The notes under the pieces: generated by a model | What the model saw: only the letters and a program-made list of their open reading frames with translations | What the model was told of the DNA's origin: nothing | Databases searched by the model: none | Assembly: GCA_964554875.1 (NCBI GenBank) | Contig: CAZKQJ010000017.1 | Span: forward strand, 19,370-83,369 | Length of the DNA stretch: 64,000 nucleotides | DNA from: Marispirochaeta sp964554875 | Lineage (GTDB): Bacteria > Spirochaetota > Spirochaetia > JC444 > Marispirochaetaceae | Direction: 5' to 3' | Position numbers and translations under genes: made by a program | Shown: piece by piece, positions 41,766-50,853 of the stretch | Layout: every line of letters begins with the position of its first letter | How positions within the stretch are numbered: position 1 is the stretch's first letter

Positions 41766-43066
41766 ATGCTGCAGCCCTCCTGCTGTCTCTCCTGCCTCTT
41801 TTCCGGCCAGATAAAACAGAGCCAGCGCAGAGCAACAAGCCAGGAGGTCAGGGTCAGACCGAAACCGGCGATAATCAGCATCAGGGCGATACCTCTTCCC
41901 GGCCCTGTACCGATCAGATGTCCAATGGTCGGAGCCAGAGCGCCATGGTCCATCAGAAGGGGGGTAAAGAGACGGTCTGCAAGGAGTCCTGAGCAGGTGT
42001 AGGCGACAAGGTAGCCGCTCTGGGTTATCAGACCGATCAGGCCCCAGACACGTCCCTGAAAATTGCCGGGGATGGATGTACGGATAAGGACCTCGGCACC
42101 GGTATTGATAAAGGGCAGACAGAAAAAGAACAGAAAGAAGCTAAGGCTTATCCAGACAAGACCGGTACTGAAGCCCATCATTCCAAGAAAGATTCCCGAC
42201 GCTCCCAGACTGAGGGCGATGAGTATATCCAGCCTCTGGGGCAGACCGAGAAGACCGATCAGAATCCCCCCGATGAGCATTCCCGAAGCCGAAAGAGCCT
42301 GGACCGTACCCAGGGTTCCCGGATCGTAGAGACTGAGCATCATCGGTCCGAAGAGAACCTGCAGCATTCCCACAAAGAGGGTGACAATCGAGAGCAGGAG
42401 CACCGTCTCCATGACCTGTCTCCTGTTCTGCAGGCAGGCAATCCCGTCCTTCAGGTCGACGAATATATCCTGACGTCCTGTAAATTCTTCCGCGGGTCGC
42501 ATACCGGGAATGGAGCAGGCCGCAGCCACCGCCAGGAAGAAACTGCCGATATCCAGGAGCAGAATGATTTCGAGACCCCCGGCGGTCAGCAGAAAGCCCG
42601 CGGCCAGGGGCGCCAGCAGATACTGAGCCGAGGACGCCAGCTGGACCAGAGCACCTCCCCTGGCGAACTGCTGTTCATTCAGAAGATCAGTCAGGGAAGC
42701 CTTGTAGGCCGGATTCTGAAGCGCGGTAAATACCGAGCTTACAGCTATCCATAAAGAGGCTGTACCCGGCGTCAAGGTCCCGGCCCTCAGGTGGAGCAGA
42801 ATGGCGATTACCCCCGCGGCTGAACCAAGATCTCCGAGGATGATCAGTTTTCTGCGGTCCATCCGGTCCGCCAGCAGGCCGCCCGCCGGCCGCAGCAGAA
42901 TCGACGGGATAAACAGAGCAGAGACAAGCAGGGCGACACTGCCCGCCCGGGATGTCTCGGTAAATACATATACCCCCAGGGCAAAACCGGTCATTCCCGT
43001 ACCCAGGGCAGATATCAGCTGCCCAGCCCAGAGGATCAGAAAGGTGAACATGGATTTCCGTTTCAT
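41762..43066 (-). CDS. MFS transporter (MFS_3 / macrolide-efflux-like)
   Basis: 434 residues, about twelve membrane helices. The loop 2-3 motif reads GGLLADRMDRRKLIILGD, typical of the MefA-like enterobactin/macrolide exporter branch. It lies between a surface-type protein gene and an FtsX/LolD-type exporter gene in one operon; an 11-bp gap precedes it and a 4-bp overlap follows. It probably exports a small hydrophobic compound that the ABC pair also handles. The exported substrate is unknown. Confidence 0.9.
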   Translation of the reverse strand: MKRKSMFTFLILWAGQLISALGTGMTGFALGVYVFTETSRAGSVALLVSALFIPSILLRPAGGLLADRMDRRKLIILGDLGSAAGVIAILLHLRAGTLTPGTASLWIAVSSVFTALQNPAYKASLTDLLNEQQFARGGALVQLASSAQYLLAPLAAGFLLTAGGLEIILLLDIGSFFLAVAAACSIPGMRPAEEFTGRQDIFVDLKDGIACLQNRRQVMETVLLLSIVTLFVGMLQVLFGPMMLSLYDPGTLGTVQALSASGMLIGGILIGLLGLPQRLDILIALSLGASGIFLGMMGFSTGLVWISLSFFLFFFCLPFINTGAEVLIRTSIPGNFQGRVWGLIGLITQSGYLVAYTCSGLLADRLFTPLLMDHGALAPTIGHLIGTGPGRGIALMLIIAGFGLTLTSWLVALRWLCFIWPEKRQERQQEGCSI

Positions 43067-43077
43067 TCCTGCACCCC

Positions 43078-43992
43078 TCAGAACTGCCAGAGACCGGCAA
43101 GGGAGATAAAATACCCGTCTCCCGTATCCGCGGTGGAATCATCCTCCCAGCGCTCCCGGCCCTCAAAGGCGTATCCCCCGGTAAGCGCCAGGAAGGTAAG
43201 GTCCAGCCGGGCGAATACCCCGTAGTAGTGGAGTTCATAGTCCTCGTCATGATCTGCAGAAACGAAGGAGAGCACATCGCTCTTTACTCCCAGGTCAAGA
43301 CCTGCAAAGTCCCCTGCAGGACTTTCAGAATCGAAAAAGCGGTATCCCAGGCTCGCTTCAAATATCAGGTCCCGGACATCCCGAAACTCGTCGATCCGGA
43401 GGTCGCCGTTGAACCTGATACGCTGCTGCGGAAAAAGAGTGAATGCCAGGCTGGGACCGGTGATAAAATCGAATCCCGCCTCAAGAAGGGGTGACCGGTA
43501 CTTCAGGCGCACGAAGGGCACCGGTATGACCGGAGAATCCAGACCAAAATCCGATACCCCCAGCCCCCCGCCGACAGCTAGGTTCACTCTGCTCCCGGAC
43601 AGAATCTCATACCCGTAGACCGCCGCGGCCTGGAAGGTATCGAGTCCGCCGCTTACCGGCCGGTCAGACTCGCTCTTGAACAGACCGACAACCTGGTGCC
43701 GGTTCCTGTCCATATCAAGCAGAAGCTCAATACCATGGAAGGCATCGGAATAGGCCGGAGCAGGATCTCCGTCAAAGCCGGTCCGCGTATAAAGGGCAAC
43801 GAAGGATAGCGTTTCCCCCACAACAGCTCCTCCGGTGCTGATGGAATACGCTTCTTCGGAATCGAGGCGTATCAGTTCATACCCGAGCATGGGAACCAAG
43901 GCAGGCCTGTCGGCGCCTTCGCCGACAAGGGGAGCCTGCAGCAGCAGGGCAGACACAATACATACATAGAGAACAGAACATCCGTTTTTCAT
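43078..43992 (-). CDS. Probable outer-membrane beta-barrel or surface protein
   Basis: 304 residues. An N-terminal signal sequence (MKNGCSVLYVCIVSALLLQAPLVGEG) is followed by alternating hydrophobic/polar strands rich in Tyr, Phe, Gly and Asp, such as RVNLAVGGGLGVSDFGLDS and FVRLKYRSPLLEAGFDFITG, and it ends in Trp-Gln-Phe, a terminal aromatic residue as in many barrels. I do not recognise a named family. It is the first gene of the MFS/FtsX/LolD operon, directly downstream of a membrane LuxR gene on the same strand, and may act as an envelope component of that export system. Confidence 0.6.
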   Translation of the reverse strand: MKNGCSVLYVCIVSALLLQAPLVGEGADRPALVPMLGYELIRLDSEEAYSISTGGAVVGETLSFVALYTRTGFDGDPAPAYSDAFHGIELLLDMDRNRHQVVGLFKSESDRPVSGGLDTFQAAAVYGYEILSGSRVNLAVGGGLGVSDFGLDSPVIPVPFVRLKYRSPLLEAGFDFITGPSLAFTLFPQQRIRFNGDLRIDEFRDVRDLIFEASLGYRFFDSESPAGDFAGLDLGVKSDVLSFVSADHDEDYELHYYGVFARLDLTFLALTGGYAFEGRERWEDDSTADTGDGYFISLAGLWQF

Positions 43993-44119
43993 CGAAACCC
44001 CCTCAAAAAGTGCATTCTTTGAGTTGAGAGTAGCCGGGGGTCCGCGGTCTTCATATCGAACATTAATCGTAAAACAGGGAGAAAGGACCTACGTAATTAA
44101 TACTAGATGGGAGTCGGGC

Positions 44120-45061
44120 CTAGGATCTGAGCTTGTTCAGAAGTTCCACCCGGCTCCTGGCGCCGGCTTTCTGATAGAGGTTGTAGATGTGGGTGCGTAC
44201 AGTGGCGGGAGAGATGAAGAGCCGGTGGGCGATCTCCTTGTTTGCCAGTCCATGGGCAATCATGACGGCTATCTCCGCCTCCCGGGGAGAGAGTCCCAGG
44301 GCCTGGACACGTTCCGGAGGTACGGCCTCCATAATCCCGGATCCTTCACCGACGGACCTGAACAGACGCATCGCCGCACTCATGGAGACCATGTTCCAGG
44401 CCAGGTAGTAGAAATGGTCCAGGGAGAAAGCTGCAAGCCAGTCGATTCCCGCGGACTGTATCAGGGACTCGAGAAAGCCCGCGGGGGCAAATATGAGCGT
44501 ACACAGGCCGTAGGCTTTAAGCAGGGAGCGCAGAGCAGCAGGCTCCCTCAGGTTAACCGACTTGATCGCAAGGAGCCCGAAGGAAGCCATGGCCAGGGCG
44601 GTCAGAAGATGCCCCGCCAGGTTCCAGCCCCGGATACCCGTAAGGGCGATGATTCCCCCTCCGCTGCTGCCGGCCAGAAAAACCATCCCCATGTTCGCGG
44701 TGCTCTTGAGGATGACAAAAACAACAAAGAGCTGCCCCAGAATGGCCGGGGCCCTGCGAAGGGCTGGAAGCGGCAGCATCCGCCGCATCAGAAGAAGGAC
44801 AAGGACCCACAGGGCGGTATTCGTTCCCGTAGCCAGGATAAGAAGCAGCCCGATTCCTCCCCTGTCATGATCCTTCGGCATGCTCTGGAAATAATAGATG
44901 AACATGACAAGGGCCATACCCAGGAGAAACAGAGCCTGAATGGACAGCAGGTACGACAGAAGCCTGTTCCGCAGCCGTATGCGCATTAAAACGAGGGCGG
45001 CGCCGCCCATGAAGCCGGAGGCAAAAAAGAGGATATAAAAAACCATGATAAAGTTCTGCAC
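44120..45061 (-). CDS. Membrane-anchored LuxR-family regulator (multi-TM sensor)
   Basis: 313 residues. The first 235 or so hold about seven hydrophobic helices with very short loops. The C-terminal 65 form a LuxR helix-turn-helix: LGLSPREAEIAVMIAHGLANKEIAHRLFISPATVRTHIYNLYQKAG. The DNA-binding domain is thus tethered directly to the inner membrane, a one-component design without a receiver domain. It lies 127 bases upstream of the efflux operon on the same strand and is its most likely regulator. The sensed ligand is probably lipophilic or membrane-borne, by inference. Confidence 0.85.
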   Translation of the reverse strand: MQNFIMVFYILFFASGFMGGAALVLMRIRLRNRLLSYLLSIQALFLLGMALVMFIYYFQSMPKDHDRGGIGLLLILATGTNTALWVLVLLLMRRMLPLPALRRAPAILGQLFVVFVILKSTANMGMVFLAGSSGGGIIALTGIRGWNLAGHLLTALAMASFGLLAIKSVNLREPAALRSLLKAYGLCTLIFAPAGFLESLIQSAGIDWLAAFSLDHFYYLAWNMVSMSAAMRLFRSVGEGSGIMEAVPPERVQALGLSPREAEIAVMIAHGLANKEIAHRLFISPATVRTHIYNLYQKAGARSRVELLNKLRS

Positions 45062-45091
45062 TCCGACTGCCCTGCCCTTTTACACGTTTCC

Positions 45092-46807
45092 TCAGCTGTT
45101 TTTCTCCACCACGTGGCGCCGGATCTTTTTGGTGGTGGTCATCTCCATGGGTTCATTCAGGATGGTCACCCGCTCGATTTTCTGGTAGCTGTGGAGCCTG
45201 GTGTTGACTTCCGCAACGATCGCCTCGATGCGCGCCCGGATACGGTGTTCACCTTCATCCTCATCCCTCAGGTCCTCCTCAAAAAGCTCCAGGTTCGGGT
45301 AGATCAGGGCCTCGATGCGTTCGCCGGGGGTATGTTTGTCCAGGGTGAAGCCCCGGATCATGATCTGCTCGATCTCGTTGTAGAGCTGGAAGGCATCTTC
45401 GAGCTCCTCGGGATAGACGTTCTTGCCCCCCTCGGTAACAATCAGGTTCTTGGCACGTCCCGTCAGGTACAGGTAGTTGTCCCGGTCAAGATAGCCCACG
45501 TCGCCGGTCCGGAAGAACCCATCGTCGGTAAACACCTCGGCGGTCTCCTCGGGCATCCGGTAATAACCCCGCATTACCATGGGTCCCTTGATGGCGATCT
45601 CTCCCCGTCCCTCGGAATCGGGATCCAGGATCTTCACCTCCGTTCCGGGCAGAATCCGTCCGACACTGTGGACCTTGTACTGCTCTTTAGGGTTCAGGGC
45701 CACAATAGGAGAGGTCTCCGTCAGTCCGTAGCCCTGGACAAAGTCGATTCCCAGCTGATTGTACTGCCGAAATACCGAAGGGGCCAGGGGTCCGCCGCCG
45801 GAGATACAGATGCGGATGGATGCCAGCGAGGCCTTGTCAAGAACCGATTTGAAAAGAATCTTCCCGGGGTTAATCCGGAAAAGGGCCTTGATTGTTCCGC
45901 TCAGGAACATCAGTCCCCGAATAATGCCGTACACCACCGGCCCCTTTGCGCGGATCCCCTTCATGATTCCCTGGAGCAGCCGGTTAAAGAGCATGGGGAC
46001 CCCCAGGAACATGGTCACATTGGCGGCTTTCAGGTCGTGGAGAATCTGTTTGACCACCATGCGCTTGCCGAACACCGTCTCGGCTCCAACCGAGAGACTC
46101 TCGATAAAAACCGCCAGCATGCTGTAGGAGTGGTGTATGGGAAGCAGGGCGTAAAAAACATCGGAATGATAGATATTCAGGTTTGCCTGAGCAAGGAGGC
46201 AGTCCGCCGTCAGGTTCCGGTGACTCAACATTACCCCCTTGGGTCTGCCGGTTGTACCGGAGGTGTAGAGAATGGCCGCCAGCTCCTTCTCGTCGACCGC
46301 GAGGGTATCCTCCAGAGGATCGGCTTCGAGATCGTAAATATAGGGATCTTTCCCCGGATTCAGGGAGACCAGACTTGAGAAATCCTCCCTGGTAAAATCA
46401 TCATACTTCTCCCTGTCGACAAAAAAGGCCTTTGCACCGGCGGAGCTGAGGAGTCCCCGGATATCAGCGGCGGAGAGAGCGTAATCGATGGGGACCACAA
46501 CAGCACCGGCATAGAGAACCGCCAGGTAGGCCACCGCCCACTCGGGGCTGTTGGCGCCGCTTACGCCAACCCGGTCTCCGGGGGCAATTCCACGCTGCCT
46601 TAGGTACCCCGCAACCCGGCGGACGCGCTCCAGGGCCTCGCTGTAACTGAGGCTGACGCGATCGGGCTCGTATACGGTAAAACAGGGGCTTTCCGGGTAT
46701 CGTTGGGTTGAAATGGTAAAGAGCTGGGGAACGGTCGGCCATTCGCCCGAGAAAAGAGTACCGCGATAGTCATCGAGAAACTGCCAGGGGACCGTGTTGC
46801 GCTTCAT
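45092..46807 (-). CDS. AMP-forming acyl-CoA synthetase (long-chain fatty acid-CoA ligase family)
   Basis: 571 residues. P-loop LYTSGTTGRPKGVMLSH near residue 186, adenylate motif QGYGLTETSPI, and hinge RTGDVGYLDRDNYLYLTGRAKNLIVTEGGKNVYPEELE are all present. The C-terminal catalytic Lys lies in TTTKKIRRH. It activates a carboxylic acid with ATP and joins it to CoA; the length and lack of a signal fit a cytoplasmic fatty-acid ligase. The gap upstream holds tandem TTGTATAC repeats that may be an operator. It probably shares orientation, but not necessarily a transcript, with the PhzF gene. Confidence 0.93.
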   Translation of the reverse strand: MKRNTVPWQFLDDYRGTLFSGEWPTVPQLFTISTQRYPESPCFTVYEPDRVSLSYSEALERVRRVAGYLRQRGIAPGDRVGVSGANSPEWAVAYLAVLYAGAVVVPIDYALSAADIRGLLSSAGAKAFFVDREKYDDFTREDFSSLVSLNPGKDPYIYDLEADPLEDTLAVDEKELAAILYTSGTTGRPKGVMLSHRNLTADCLLAQANLNIYHSDVFYALLPIHHSYSMLAVFIESLSVGAETVFGKRMVVKQILHDLKAANVTMFLGVPMLFNRLLQGIMKGIRAKGPVVYGIIRGLMFLSGTIKALFRINPGKILFKSVLDKASLASIRICISGGGPLAPSVFRQYNQLGIDFVQGYGLTETSPIVALNPKEQYKVHSVGRILPGTEVKILDPDSEGRGEIAIKGPMVMRGYYRMPEETAEVFTDDGFFRTGDVGYLDRDNYLYLTGRAKNLIVTEGGKNVYPEELEDAFQLYNEIEQIMIRGFTLDKHTPGERIEALIYPNLELFEEDLRDEDEGEHRIRARIEAIVAEVNTRLHSYQKIERVTILNEPMEMTTTKKIRRHVVEKNS

Positions 46808-46838
46808 GTAAACCTCTCCTGCTCTGTATGCTCGTATC

Positions 46839-46860
46839 TTGTATACAGATAATTGTATAC
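46839..46860 (-). promoter_or_regulatory. Tandem TTGTATAC repeats upstream of the acyl-CoA ligase
   Basis: TTGTATAC occurs at 46839-46846 and 46853-46860, a 14-bp period. Each copy contains the self-complementary GTATAC, so the pair also forms an inverted repeat. It lies 32 bases before the ligase start. A repressor site is plausible; no regulator is assigned. Confidence 0.45.
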
Positions 46861-46869
46861 CCTGAGGTG

Positions 46870-47664
46870 CTAAATGGCTATAGATCCCCGGCAGAAGAGA
46901 ACAGCCTTTCCAGCGATGGAGACTCCGCCGCCCCTGTCTCGGCAGAAGAGTTCTCCCCCCCGCCGGGAAAGCTGAAAGGCAATCAGACTCTGCTTTCCCA
47001 GAACCCCGCTCCAGTAGGGAACAAGGGACGAGTGGGCCGACCCGGTTACGGGGTCCTCAAAAATCGAGGCCTGGGGGGTGAAAAAGCGGGAGACAAAATC
47101 AGCAGGGCTTCCTTCCTCCGCCCGGGCGGTGACGCAAATTCCTCCGGGGTCAAGATTGATTTCATCGAGAATGCTCCGGTCGAAACAGATATTCCTGACA
47201 TCCCCTTCTGAAGGATAGACAAGAATATAATCCCGCGCCTTCAGGACCGCCCGGGGCTGAATATTCACAGCCCGGGCGATTGTCTCCGGCAGTTCACAGG
47301 AGCGGGGAGGTCGGGAGGGAAAATCCATTACGATACGCTCACCTCGAAAGGAGACCGGAAGCTCTCCGCTGCGGGACAGGAAGACCAGGGACTCCGTGGA
47401 GGTATCAACGAAGTTTCTGACAACAAAGGCCGCCGCCAGTGTCGCGTGACCGCAAAGGTCCATCTCGATATCCGGGGTGAACCAGCGGATACGCCAGCTG
47501 CCTGCTTCCCTGACGCAGAAAGCGGTTTCCGGCAGAAAGAACTCCCCCGCCACACGCAGCAGGGTCTCCTCCGGCGGCCAGTCGTCAAGAATGCAGACCG
47601 CCGCCGGGTTTCCTCCGAAGAGCATTGAGGTAAAAGCATCCACATGAAAAAAATCAATCAGCAT
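46870..47664 (-). CDS. PhzF-family isomerase-like protein
   Basis: 264 residues with the double-hotdog-like PhzF pattern: FHVDAFTSMLFGGNPAAV at the start, the catalytic Glu in FFLPETAFC near residue 44, DLCGHATLAAAFVV, and FEDPVTGSAHSSLVPYW. PhzF relatives catalyse isomerisation or epimerisation, but most have unknown substrates, and there is no phenazine pathway here. ATG 47664 is chosen because the sequence before it does not match the family; a weak TTG start lies at 47700. It diverges from the transhydrogenase operon. Confidence 0.88.
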   Translation of the reverse strand: MLIDFFHVDAFTSMLFGGNPAAVCILDDWPPEETLLRVAGEFFLPETAFCVREAGSWRIRWFTPDIEMDLCGHATLAAAFVVRNFVDTSTESLVFLSRSGELPVSFRGERIVMDFPSRPPRSCELPETIARAVNIQPRAVLKARDYILVYPSEGDVRNICFDRSILDEINLDPGGICVTARAEEGSPADFVSRFFTPQASIFEDPVTGSAHSSLVPYWSGVLGKQSLIAFQLSRRGGELFCRDRGGGVSIAGKAVLFCRGSIAI

Positions 47665-47734
47665 TAAACCAAGGATACGGGCATCCCGGAATTTAGGCAA
47701 TATTGAAGAGTTTTCTTTACTGCATTACTCACAT

Positions 47735-47755
47735 TTACTACCTTTATGGTAGTAA
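47735..47755. promoter_or_regulatory. Palindrome in the PhzF / pnt divergent region
   Basis: TTTACTACC-type arms: TTACTACC and GGTAGTAA pair perfectly over 8 bp around a five-base loop, 27 bases before the pntA start. It is a candidate operator or part of the divergent promoter. No matching regulator is evident. Confidence 0.4.
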
Positions 47756-47781
47756 TACAAAGTCCCGACAGGAGGAGGCTG

Positions 47782-48927
47782 ATGGTCATTGCCGTACCGA
47801 AAGAGCTGGAGAGCTGGGAAAACCGGGTTGCGTTGACCCCTGAGGGGGTAAAAAAACTGGTGGATACAAAATCTGTCAGAGTGCTGATGGAAGAATCGGC
47901 TGGGGCCGCCTCGGGCTTCTCCGACGGGGAGTACAGCGATGCCGGAGCAGAGATTACAGCAGAGAGAAAGACGCTTCTTAAGGAAGCGGACATTCTTCTC
48001 CGGCTGGGTAAACCTCCCATGAATGAAATTCCGAGTCTTAAACCCGGCTCCTTTCATATCAGCTTTCTGGATCCCTACAATGAACGGGAGCTGATTAAGG
48101 CCATCGCGGACAGCCGGATCAACGCCTTCAGCATGGAAATGATTCCCCGCAGCACCAGGGCCCAGAAAATGGATGCCCTGAGTTCCCAGGCAAGTCTCGC
48201 AGGCTACGCGGCGGTAATCGAGGCGGCCAGGGAAATAAGAATGGCCTTTCCCATGATGATGACCCCCGCGGGAACAATCTCTCCGGTACGGGTCTTCGTA
48301 ATCGGCGCCGGGGTCGCCGGGCTTCAGGCCATTGCTACGGCAAAACGTCTGGGTGCCCGGGTCGAGGCCTACGATACCCGTCCGGTGGTGGAGGAACAGG
48401 TCGTAAGCCTGGGGGCAAAGTTCATCAAGATCGACCTGGGAGAGACGGGACAGACCAAGGACGGGTATGCCAAAGAACTGACACAGGAGCAGCTGGAGAA
48501 GCAGCGGGAGCTGATGCAGGAGCGCTGCATAGCCGCGGATGTGGTCATTACCACCGCCAAACTCTTCGGCCGCCCGGCCCCCCTCCTGATTCCCCGGGCC
48601 ACAGTGGAGGCCATGCGCCCCGGCTCGGTACTGGTGGACCTTGCAGTCGACACCGGGGGTAACGTGGAGCTTTCCCGGCCTGGAGAAATTGTCGACCATC
48701 GGGGGGTAAAGATCCTGGGTCTCAGGAACTTTCCCGGACAGGTGGCAAAGCACGCCAGCCAGATGTATTCAAACAACCTTGTCAACCTGCTCCTGGAGTT
48801 CTGGAAGGACGGCAATCCGGGACCCGATTTTAATTCCGAGGACAAAATCGTGCAGGGCTCCCTGATTACCCGGGACGGCAGCATCGTTCACCCCGGGATC
48901 CGCAAAATATACGGACTGGAGGATTAG
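47782..48927 (+). CDS. pntA: NAD(P) transhydrogenase subunit alpha 1 (PntAA)
   Basis: 381 residues. It begins MVIAVPKELESWENRVALTPEGV, like the alanine-dehydrogenase/transhydrogenase fold, with SGFSDGEYSDAGAEI and the NAD motif VIGAGVAGLQAIATAKRLGARVEAYDTRP. It is the NAD(H)-binding subunit, without the membrane part that the E. coli PntA protein carries. GGAGGAGG precedes ATG 47782 by about five bases. The membrane part is encoded by the next gene, three bases downstream. The complex links proton flow to NADP+ reduction by NADH. Confidence 0.95.
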   Translation: MVIAVPKELESWENRVALTPEGVKKLVDTKSVRVLMEESAGAASGFSDGEYSDAGAEITAERKTLLKEADILLRLGKPPMNEIPSLKPGSFHISFLDPYNERELIKAIADSRINAFSMEMIPRSTRAQKMDALSSQASLAGYAAVIEAAREIRMAFPMMMTPAGTISPVRVFVIGAGVAGLQAIATAKRLGARVEAYDTRPVVEEQVVSLGAKFIKIDLGETGQTKDGYAKELTQEQLEKQRELMQERCIAADVVITTAKLFGRPAPLLIPRATVEAMRPGSVLVDLAVDTGGNVELSRPGEIVDHRGVKILGLRNFPGQVAKHASQMYSNNLVNLLLEFWKDGNPGPDFNSEDKIVQGSLITRDGSIVHPGIRKIYGLED

Positions 48928-48930
48928 ACC

Positions 48931-49224
48931 ATGGATATACGTCTTGTTTTTATTCTCGTACTGGCGACCTTTCTCGGCTTCGAGCTGATCTCCAAGGTCC
49001 CGTCCCAGCTGCACACCCCCCTGATGTCAGGTTCCAACGCTATCTCCGGCATAACCATCGTCGGGGCCCTTCTGAGCCTGGTAGGCAGCTTCAGCGTCGA
49101 AGGCAACGTAATGCGTATTATCCTCGGAACCATGGCGGTCACCTTCGCGACAATCAATGTCGTCGGGGGCTACCTGGTAACTGACCGCATGCTGCGGATG
49201 TTCGTCAAGAAGGAGAAAAAGTGA
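48931..49224 (+). CDS. NAD(P) transhydrogenase subunit alpha 2 (PntAB)
   Basis: 97 residues with three membrane helices. The segment SQLHTPLMSGSNAISGITIVGAL is the conserved membrane signature of the split alpha subunit. It starts three bases after PntAA and overlaps PntB by four bases. This three-gene form is common in spirochaetes and alphaproteobacteria. Confidence 0.95.
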   Translation: MDIRLVFILVLATFLGFELISKVPSQLHTPLMSGSNAISGITIVGALLSLVGSFSVEGNVMRIILGTMAVTFATINVVGGYLVTDRMLRMFVKKEKK

Positions 49225-50636
49225 TGCCCAGTCTGTCACCGGACCTGCAGAACCTGCTGTACATAATCGCTTCGGTATTCTTCGTTTTCGGTATCAAGAT
49301 GCTGGGAAAACCGGAAAGCGCCCGCAACGGAAACGCTGTATCCGCCCTGGGCATGCTGATTGCCATTATCACAGCCCTTTTGAGCGAACAGATTATCCAC
49401 TGGCAGTGGATCGTCGTCGGACTGGCTGCCGGAAGCATAATCGGCGCCCTGGCGGCCCGGCTGGTCGCCATGACAGCCATGCCGGAGATGGTCGCCCTCT
49501 TCAACGGTTTCGGCGGTATCGCGAGCCTCCTGGTGGGCTGGGCGGAATTCCAGAAAATCTACAGTGCCGGGGGACTGATGAGCGCCTCCTACTACCAGAT
49601 CTTTATAATCCTGCTCACCGTCCTTATCGGCGGAGTAACCTTTTCCGGTTCCCTGATTGCCTGGGGTAAGCTTTCCGGCACCGTACCGTCCCGGCCGATC
49701 CAATACCGGGGACAGCGAATTGTCAATGGTATCCTGGTCCTGTTGATCATCGGTTTTTTTATCGTCCTCACCGGACGCCTGGACTTTACCGGCCTTGAAA
49801 ATTATACCCACTTTGTCGTTATCGCGGCCCTGGCACTGCTTTTCGGCGTACTTTTCGTGATACCCATCGGAGGCGGAGACATGCCGGTGGTAATATCCCT
49901 GCTGAACTCCTACAGCGGTATGGCGGCCTGCGCCGCAGGCTTCGTAATCAACAACAATGTGCTGATCGTATCCGGCGCTCTGGTCGGTTCCTCCGGAATA
50001 ATCCTGACAACCATAATGTGCAAGGCAATGAACCGTTCCCTGACAAACGTCCTTTTTTCCGGTTTCGGCAGCGTCTCGGCCTCGGCTCAGGGCGAAGGCT
50101 TCCAGGGAGAAGCCAAGGCCATCAGCGTGGACGACGCCTACTACGTGCTGGAAGCGGCCAAGAACATTCTGATCGTTCCCGGGTACGGCATGGCGGTGGC
50201 CCAGGCCCAGCACGCCGTCCAGGAGCTCGCGACCCTGCTGGAAAAGAACGATGCGGAGGTAAACTTTGCCATTCACCCCGTAGCCGGCAGGATGCCGGGT
50301 CACATGAACGTCCTGCTCGCCGAGGCCAACGTTCCCTACGAGAAATTGAAGGAGATGGACGACGTTAACCCCCAGATCGGAAACGTGGACGTGGCGGTGG
50401 TTATCGGTGCCAATGACGTGGTCAACCCCGCCGCCAGGACCGTGGAGTCCTCTCCAATCTACGGCATGCCGGTTATCAATGTGGACAAGGCCCGGACGGT
50501 AATTGTACTCAAACGCTCCCTGAACCCCGGCTTCGCCGGCATCGACAATCCCCTCTTCTTTAACGAGAACACCAGGATGCTCTTCGGCGATGCCAAAGCT
50601 ACGGTGCAGGGACTGGTGGCGGAGTTTAAGAATTAG
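49221..50636 (+). CDS. pntB: NAD(P) transhydrogenase subunit beta (PntB)
   Basis: 471 residues. About eight to nine membrane helices (to residue 270) are followed by a C-terminal NADP(H)-binding domain with VPGYGMAVAQAQHAVQELATLLEKN, HPVAGRMPGHMNVLLAEA and VVIGANDVVNPAAR. These are the expected PntB landmarks. With the two alpha subunits it makes a proton-driven source of NADPH. The stop codon lies only three bases before the left end of repeat element B, so the element may affect the 3' end of the message. Confidence 0.96.
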   Translation: MMPSLSPDLQNLLYIIASVFFVFGIKMLGKPESARNGNAVSALGMLIAIITALLSEQIIHWQWIVVGLAAGSIIGALAARLVAMTAMPEMVALFNGFGGIASLLVGWAEFQKIYSAGGLMSASYYQIFIILLTVLIGGVTFSGSLIAWGKLSGTVPSRPIQYRGQRIVNGILVLLIIGFFIVLTGRLDFTGLENYTHFVVIAALALLFGVLFVIPIGGGDMPVVISLLNSYSGMAACAAGFVINNNVLIVSGALVGSSGIILTTIMCKAMNRSLTNVLFSGFGSVSASAQGEGFQGEAKAISVDDAYYVLEAAKNILIVPGYGMAVAQAQHAVQELATLLEKNDAEVNFAIHPVAGRMPGHMNVLLAEANVPYEKLKEMDDVNPQIGNVDVAVVIGANDVVNPAARTVESSPIYGMPVINVDKARTVIVLKRSLNPGFAGIDNPLFFNENTRMLFGDAKATVQGLVAEFKN

Positions 50637-50639
50637 TTA

Positions 50640-50784
50640 CTGTCCCGAATCGTGGGGATGGATGACGATTAACGGTAGTTTCTCATAGGAATTACCCGCC
50701 CCACTGTTTTTTATTCCGGGAAATTTACCTATTTATCGGAAAAATCCGGCTGCAGGGCGATTTTATCCCCACGCTTCGGGACAG
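50640..50784. repeat. 145-bp dispersed inverted-repeat element, copy B
   Basis: Left end CTGTCCCGAATCGTGGGGAT (50640-50659); the right end read in reverse (50784-50765) differs at one position. It is flanked by TA on both sides (50638-50639 and 50785-50786), as expected of TA target duplication. The interior aligns with copy C, for example GGAAAAATCCGGCTGCA against GGAGAAATTCGGCTGCA. It lies directly after pntB and before a convergent regulator gene. Non-coding. Confidence 0.85.
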
Positions 50785-50853
50785 TACTCAGGAATCACAG
50801 CTGTAAACCCGGAAAATTCCCCACTTCCGTAAGGATAGTCTCCATCGCCCACG

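Noticed and set aside
47665..47700. TTG start that would add 12 residues to the PhzF protein
   Set aside because: The extra residues do not look like the PhzF N-terminus, which begins at MLIDFFHVDAF, and no ribosome-binding site supports the TTG.
49236..50303. A 355-codon reverse-strand open frame inside pntB
   Set aside because: Antisense to a clear PntB; low-complexity His/Gly/Asp composition and no ribosome-binding site.
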